A DNA stretch of 19,356 nucleotides from Lachnospiraceae bacterium UBA7480 (GTDB lineage Bacteria > Bacillota > Clostridia > Lachnospirales > Lachnospiraceae). The notes below the pieces were generated by a model. It saw nothing but the letters and a program-made list of their open reading frames with translations. It was not told the origin of the DNA and ran no database searches. The stretch's first letter is position 1, and every line of letters starts with the position of its first letter. Where the stretch lies: positions 1 to 19,356 of the forward strand of contig DLOQ01000056.1 in NCBI GenBank assembly GCA_002479655.1, in the 5' to 3' direction. Position numbers and translations under genes: made by a program. Shown here piece after piece: positions 17,404 through 19,356 of the stretch.

Positions 17404-17440
17404 TTTGCAGGTAGCTCCTTTCATAATGATGATTTAATAA

Positions 17441-17676
17441 GGGGTTTGGGGACTATCCCCAACAAGCAAGTTCTGTAAATTTTCCGGACGGAAAAATTTG
17501 CAGGAACGGAGCCTGTGTATATACACAGGCAGTGCTTGCTATTCTTCTGAAAATTGCCCGAAGGGAATTTTCGTGTTGTGCGAGCTTAGGCGAGCATCTT
17601 ACAACACATAAGTGCGTTTCCGCACAAAAAAACTGCTAGGAAGCCCCGGCGAAGTTCCGGAGCTGCGATAGCAGTT
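17441..17676. other. oriT: Probable origin of transfer (oriT), hairpin-rich
   Basis: Six inverted repeats are packed in 236 bases directly upstream of mobC: TTGGGGA-CTA-TCCCCAA (17446-17462), TTTTCCG-GA-CGGAAAA (17480-17495), the palindrome GCCTGTGTATATACACAGGC (17511-17530), GAAAATT-G-CCC-GAA-GGG-AATTTTC (17549-17572), GTGTTGT...ACAACAC (17573-17607), and AACTGCTA...TAGCAGTT (17631-17676). Right after the fifth repeat is TAAGTGCG (17609-17616). It resembles the TAARTGCG nick region of IncQ/pC221-like origins, which also follows an inverted repeat. GTGCG-TTTC-CGCAC forms a further small hairpin there. Position and structure make this the oriT; the exact nick site is inferred. Confidence 0.72.
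17511..17530. repeat. Perfect 20-bp palindrome in oriT region
   Basis: GCCTGTGTATATACACAGGC is self-complementary over all 20 bases. It may be a binding site for MobC or another dimeric protein, or form a cruciform or RNA hairpin in the mob leader transcript. No T-run follows, so it is not a terminator. Confidence 0.8.
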
Positions 17677-17710
17677 GAAAAAGCGATATGTAATTGATTT
17701 ATCCATAAAT

Positions 17711-17739
17711 ATACTACCAATCTTACCCGAATAAGTCAA
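17711..17739 (-). promoter_or_regulatory. Promoter of the mobC-relaxase operon
   Basis: On the minus strand, TTGACT (17739-17734) and TAGTAT (17716-17711) are separated by 17 bases, close to the sigma-A consensus. Transcription would cross the whole oriT region before reaching mobC, giving a leader of about 300 bases. Relaxosome proteins bound at oriT could then repress their own transcription, as is common in mobilisation systems. Confidence 0.68.
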
Positions 17740-17816
17740 TCAAAATGTGCGTTCTAGGGGAACAAAGGTTCAGTTATAAGTCCATACTACGGGATAGCTG
17801 GAGATGTAAAATTATA

Positions 17817-17885
17817 ATGGAATACTATGGTGTTTTCAATGACCAGCGCAGAATACTTTGGCAGAATGAAATGTTCCGGGAATGA
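17817..17885 (+). CDS. Possible leader peptide 1
   Basis: A 22-codon ORF reads MEYYGVFNDQRRILWQNEMF followed by RE and a stop. A GGAG lies 13 bases upstream, which is far for good initiation. Its stop overlaps the start of the next tiny ORF by ATGA, the usual form of coupled translation. Both lie just before a terminator hairpin and the regulator gene. It may be a regulatory leader, or the eroded start of a former gene. A TATAAT at 17813-17818 overlaps its start codon. Confidence 0.4.
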   Translation: MEYYGVFNDQRRILWQNEMFRE

Positions 17886-17953
17886 CAAGCGGTCTATTAT
17901 TCGATCAAGAAGAGTTGGCGGTGGAAAAGGTGTCTTTAGCGGAGCTTTGCTAA
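17882..17953 (+). CDS. Possible leader peptide 2, running into the attenuator
   Basis: A 23-codon ORF starts MTSGLLFDQEELAVEK and ends in SLAELC. Its start overlaps the stop of the previous ORF by ATGA, and GTTCCGGGA lies just before it. The stop codon (17951-17953) is in the 3' arm of the terminator hairpin. A ribosome reading to the end would therefore keep the hairpin from forming. This geometry fits translational control of termination. It is equally readable as a remnant of one broken gene with a -1 shift. Confidence 0.42.
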   Translation: MTSGLLFDQEELAVEKVSLAELC

Positions 17954-17967
17954 GGATACCTTTTTTT
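17929..17967 (+). terminator. Terminator hairpin, probable attenuator of the regulator gene
   Basis: GGTGTCTTTAGC and GCTAAGGATACC pair along 12 positions with two G-U pairs, around the loop GGAGCTTT. Seven Ts follow at 17961-17967. The hairpin lies upstream of the helix-turn-helix gene rather than after a gene, and leader ORF 2 ends inside it. That arrangement suggests attenuation. A second inverted repeat, ATTGAAAA-AC-TTTTCAAT (17976-17993), follows at once. Confidence 0.8.
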
Positions 17968-17975
17968 GAAAAATT

Positions 17976-17993
17976 ATTGAAAAACTTTTCAAT
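17976..17993. repeat. Inverted repeat after the attenuator
   Basis: ATTGAAAA-AC-TTTTCAAT is a perfect 8-bp inverted repeat 9 bases after the T-run. It could be an operator for the regulator, or part of an alternative leader fold. No protein can be named for it. Confidence 0.5.
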
Positions 17994-18064
17994 ATACCAT
18001 AACAGAGGGGGTATTTCATTCTTTACAATGATAACTGATTATTTATACGAAGGAGGTGAACTGC

Positions 18065-18400
18065 TTGCTGGATAATGTGTTCCACCGGCATTTGGAGATT
18101 GCCAGAATCCTTTTGTCGGGAAAGACCATATCGGTAGCTCAGATGTCAGCGTTTTTTTCTGTTGGACGAAGATCTATTGAGAGGGACATTGAAATAATTG
18201 GAGAGTATTTTCCAGTCATATCTATTCGGGGTTGTAATGGGGGATATCGTCTGGTAGATGGTCCGGGTTTGCATCAGGACTCACTAAGCTGCGAACAATT
18301 AAAATGTCTGCATGAAATAGAAAAAATGTGTGATGGGTGGCATAGAGAAGTAGTCCTTTCCATTATTCACGAGTTCGGTCCATACATAGATAGAAACTAA
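18065..18400 (+). CDS. Small helix-turn-helix (HTH_11/DeoR-type) regulator
   Basis: The product is 111 residues if it starts at TTG 18065, which is 8 bases after AAGGAGG. The GTG at 18056 lies inside that site and is unlikely. Residues about 7-60 form a winged helix: HLEIARILLSGKTISVAQMSAFFS, then VGRRSIERDIEIIGEYFPV, then a wing IRGCNGGYRLV. This matches the N-terminal domain of DeoR/WYL-type regulators. The effector domain of those proteins is missing, so this is a short, HTH-only form of a type common in clostridial mobile elements. It is followed by a strong terminator, and its transcription is probably set by the upstream attenuator. It likely controls the recombinase or mobilisation genes, which is an inference from position. 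Confidence 0.8.
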   Translation: MLDNVFHRHLEIARILLSGKTISVAQMSAFFSVGRRSIERDIEIIGEYFPVISIRGCNGGYRLVDGPGLHQDSLSCEQLKCLHEIEKMCDGWHREVVLSIIHEFGPYIDRN

Positions 18401-18425
18401 AAATAACCGCTTGTCATTCTTGTAA

Positions 18426-18477
18426 AGCACACAGCTTTACCTTTTGCGATAGCCGGTAAATGTTCTGTGTGCTTTTT
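18426..18477 (+). terminator. Rho-independent terminator after the regulator gene
   Basis: AGCACACAG pairs perfectly with CTGTGTGCT, and inside it TTTACC pairs with GGTAAA. Five Ts follow (18473-18477). It lies 26 bases after the stop codon of the regulator gene and separates that unit from the structured region on its right. Confidence 0.9.
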
Positions 18478-18791
18478 GGGCTGACAAGCTCAAATTGATT
18501 TATCCGATCAGGCAGCTTTGCTGTCAGGTGTACCTTGAAAACTGAATACTCAGTTATCCGGAAACTTTCCTTTGGGGTGGAGCAGCGGGATTCGTGTCGC
18601 CATGATCTATGATAGGAGCGATAAACACAGGTCAAAACCTCCATGTGGTGTGGTAGGACTGCGATGATACTGGCAAAGGGACAATGATACTTCTGTATAA
18701 GATACAGCTACAAACAGGACGCTAGAGCCGACGGGTTATGAAATCTCTCAACCAGAGATTAACCGGATAATTCCCGACTGACTAGGGGTGC

Positions 18792-18811
18792 GAGGTCAAA
18801 TGAGGTCAGAT
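18792..18811. repeat. Tandem 10-bp direct repeat
   Basis: GAGGTCAAAT is followed at once by GAGGTCAGAT, which matches at 9 of 10 positions. It lies just before the 12-bp stem at 18826-18853. One helical turn per copy would suit two protein subunits bound on the same DNA face. No such protein can be named. Confidence 0.55.
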
Positions 18812-18825
18812 ATGGAGATAATTTT

Positions 18826-18853
18826 GCGATGCCTGCCTCCGGGCAGGTGTCGC
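18826..18853. repeat. 12-bp stem with UCCG loop
   Basis: GCGATGCCTGCC pairs with GGCAGGTGTCGC through all 12 positions, two of them G-U, around TCCG, a UNCG-type stable tetraloop. No T-run follows, so it is not a standard terminator. The G-U pairs occur only if the + strand is transcribed, which favours an RNA role on this strand. A TTCCAT...ATGGAA inverted repeat (18854-18881) follows directly and overlaps the approach to the next gene's start. Confidence 0.7.
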
Positions 18854-18885
18854 TTCCATATATTATATGAATAAAATGGAATGAA

Positions 18886-19134
18886 TTGGAAATAATTTAT
18901 AGTGAAAATGCAGAAGGGAGAAAGAAATTGGGAGGCGTTAGAGATATTAGCGATTTAGTTATAGATCCGTCCCTGCCAAAGAGTGAAAGAATCAAAAGTT
19001 ACTTAGATCAGATGGAAAATCCCTATGCTTATGAGGACAACGGTACAAAAGTGGTATTGCGATTTGCGGATACAAATGAGAGCTTAACAGATAGACTTTT
19101 AGCAGTTGCCAATACAAAAAACACGATAGGATAG
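18886..19134 (+). CDS. DUF6870-like small protein
   Basis: The 82-residue protein contains VRDISDLVIDPSLPKSERIK, then a helix with QMENPYAYEDNG, and VVLRFADTNESLTDRL near the end. This order (ID-xSLP-xxERI, NPY-xY, V-xFADT-xxxL-xDRL) is the pattern I recall for DUF6870, which often sits beside recombinase genes of clostridial elements. Its function is unknown. The likely start is TTG at 18886; there is no strong ribosome binding site, only GAATGA just before it. The next possible start, in frame at TTG 18928, would keep the whole conserved part and has GGGAGAAAG upstream, so the true N-terminus is uncertain. It lies 135 bases before the recombinase, which has its own promoter. Confidence 0.7.
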   Translation: MEIIYSENAEGRKKLGGVRDISDLVIDPSLPKSERIKSYLDQMENPYAYEDNGTKVVLRFADTNESLTDRLLAVANTKNTIG

Positions 19135-19175
19135 TTAAGTGGAAAAAATTGCATGAAAGTATTTGCAGGAATCAG

Positions 19176-19204
19176 TTGCGAAATTGCTGATGATTTGGTA
19201 TAGT
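19176..19204 (+). promoter_or_regulatory. Promoter of the serine recombinase gene
   Basis: TTGCGA (19176-19181) and TATAGT (19199-19204) are 17 bases apart, a good sigma-A arrangement. The recombinase start is 66 bases further on. A TATTG-GT-CAATA inverted repeat (19207-19218) lies at the expected transcription start and could be an operator. Confidence 0.68.
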
Positions 19205-19206
19205 GA

Positions 19207-19218
19207 TATTGGTCAATA
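19207..19218. promoter_or_regulatory. Possible operator at the recombinase transcription start
   Basis: TATTG-GT-CAATA is a perfect 5-bp inverted repeat 3 bases after the -10 element. A repressor bound here would block initiation. The repeat is short and could arise by chance in AT-rich DNA. Confidence 0.35.
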
Positions 19219-19269
19219 AAAAAGCAGACACCATATTGGATTTCCTGTGATTAAGCAGGAGGTAGCGAT

Positions 19270-19356
19270 ATGGTTAAAACAAAAGTATCTATATGGTTAG
19301 CTGTTACCTATTATCGGCTGTCGAAAGATGACGGAGCGGATAAGGAAGTTGGTGCA
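19270..19356 (+). CDS. Serine recombinase, N-terminus only (cut by window edge)
   Basis: The first 29 codons are present and the gene runs off the right edge. They contain AVTYYRLSKDDGADKE. The Y-x-R-L-S-x-D-D pattern marks the first strand and catalytic serine (Ser18) of the resolvase/invertase domain, in the YYRLS form typical of large serine recombinases in clostridial elements. These enzymes integrate and excise the element. AGGAGG lies 7 bases before the ATG. Size, DNA-binding domains and att sites cannot be judged here. Its presence beside mobilisation genes supports an integrative mobilisable element, with one end expected beyond the right edge. Confidence 0.88.
   Translation, partial: MVKTKVSIWLAVTYYRLSKDDGADKEVGA

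Larger units (their letters stand above)
18478..18885 (+). ncRNA. Structured non-coding stretch, possible leader RNA of unknown class
   Basis: No convincing gene lies in these roughly 400 bases. Several hairpins can be read: GGCAGC-TTT-GCTGTC (18511-18525), ACTGA-ATAC-TCAGT (18541-18554), CTGTAT-AAG-ATACAG (18693-18707), AATCTCT-CAACC-AGAGATT (18742-18760), and a 12-bp stem at 18826-18853. TGTACCTTGAAAACTG at about 18529-18544 resembles the boxA element TGTTCTTTGAAAACTG of rRNA leaders and spacers in Firmicutes. The density of stems suggests a folded RNA upstream of the DUF6870-like and recombinase genes. I do not recognise the class, and no promoter is clear inside it. It does not match the group II intron domain V pattern. 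Confidence 0.45.

Noticed and set aside
17827..18075. 82-codon + strand ORF before the HTH gene
   Set aside because: It reads through a strong terminator hairpin, lacks a ribosome binding site, and overlaps the site and start of the HTH gene. The two short coupled ORFs in other frames explain the stretch better.
18478..18885. Group II intron or known riboswitch
   Set aside because: GTGCGAGG at 18788-18795 resembles an intron start, but there is no domain V pattern and no reverse transcriptase gene. No riboswitch core was recognised.
19154..19204. 16-codon ORF before the recombinase
   Set aside because: It has no ribosome binding site, and its 3' half is the recombinase promoter, so it is probably chance.

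Overview
The window looks like part of a mobile element from a low-to-moderate-GC Firmicute, most likely a Lachnospiraceae/Clostridia gut bacterium. The reasons are the GGAGG-type ribosome binding sites, a LexA box of the Bacillus/Clostridium GAAC-N4-GTTC type, a MobC/relaxase pair and a DUF6870-like gene typical of clostridial elements, and the start of a serine recombinase at the right edge. No rRNA, tRNA or CRISPR array was found. Every assignment comes from reading the sequence; no database search was run.

Left part (1-15306), + strand: a dense defence-type gene run with gaps of at most about 60 bases and no terminator that I can see inside it. It opens with the last codons of a type I restriction specificity subunit (hsdS), overlapped by hsdR (118-3024). 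Next come three tightly coupled genes: a DUF6361-like protein, a phospholipase-D-fold protein with two HxK motifs, and a large SF2/SNF2-like helicase (3087-9342). They look like a second, separate nuclease/helicase anti-invader module. After these are a 237-residue protein with a methyltransferase-like DPDNG motif, a protein that may join a uracil-DNA-glycosylase-like domain to a membrane hairpin and a cysteine cluster, a DUF6508-like + macro + NADAR fusion predicted to remove ADP-ribose from macromolecules, a tiny protein with an EF-hand-like loop and one membrane segment, a larger single-pass membrane protein, and a small unrecognised protein.

Middle (15307-15741): a one-gene unit. A promoter with a perfect LexA box in its spacer drives a small 96-residue protein, and a strong terminator follows. 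The terminator ends immediately at the convergent mobilisation genes.

Right part (15740-19356): the mobilisation and recombination module. A relaxase and MobC lie on the minus strand. Upstream of them is a hairpin-rich region that is very probably the origin of transfer, with a well-formed minus-strand promoter beyond it. On the + strand, two overlapping tiny ORFs run into a terminator hairpin (a probable attenuator) ahead of a small helix-turn-helix regulator gene. A second terminator follows, then about 400 bases of structured non-coding DNA with a boxA-like motif, a DUF6870-like gene, a recombinase promoter, and the first 29 codons of a serine recombinase.

The simplest reading is an integrative and mobilisable element whose cargo is a multi-layer defence island. 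Type I restriction and the DUF6361/PLD/helicase module would act on incoming DNA. The 9380-14967 block, which has nucleic-acid-repair-like, ADP-ribose-handling and membrane proteins, is the least explained part and the best candidate for an undescribed system.
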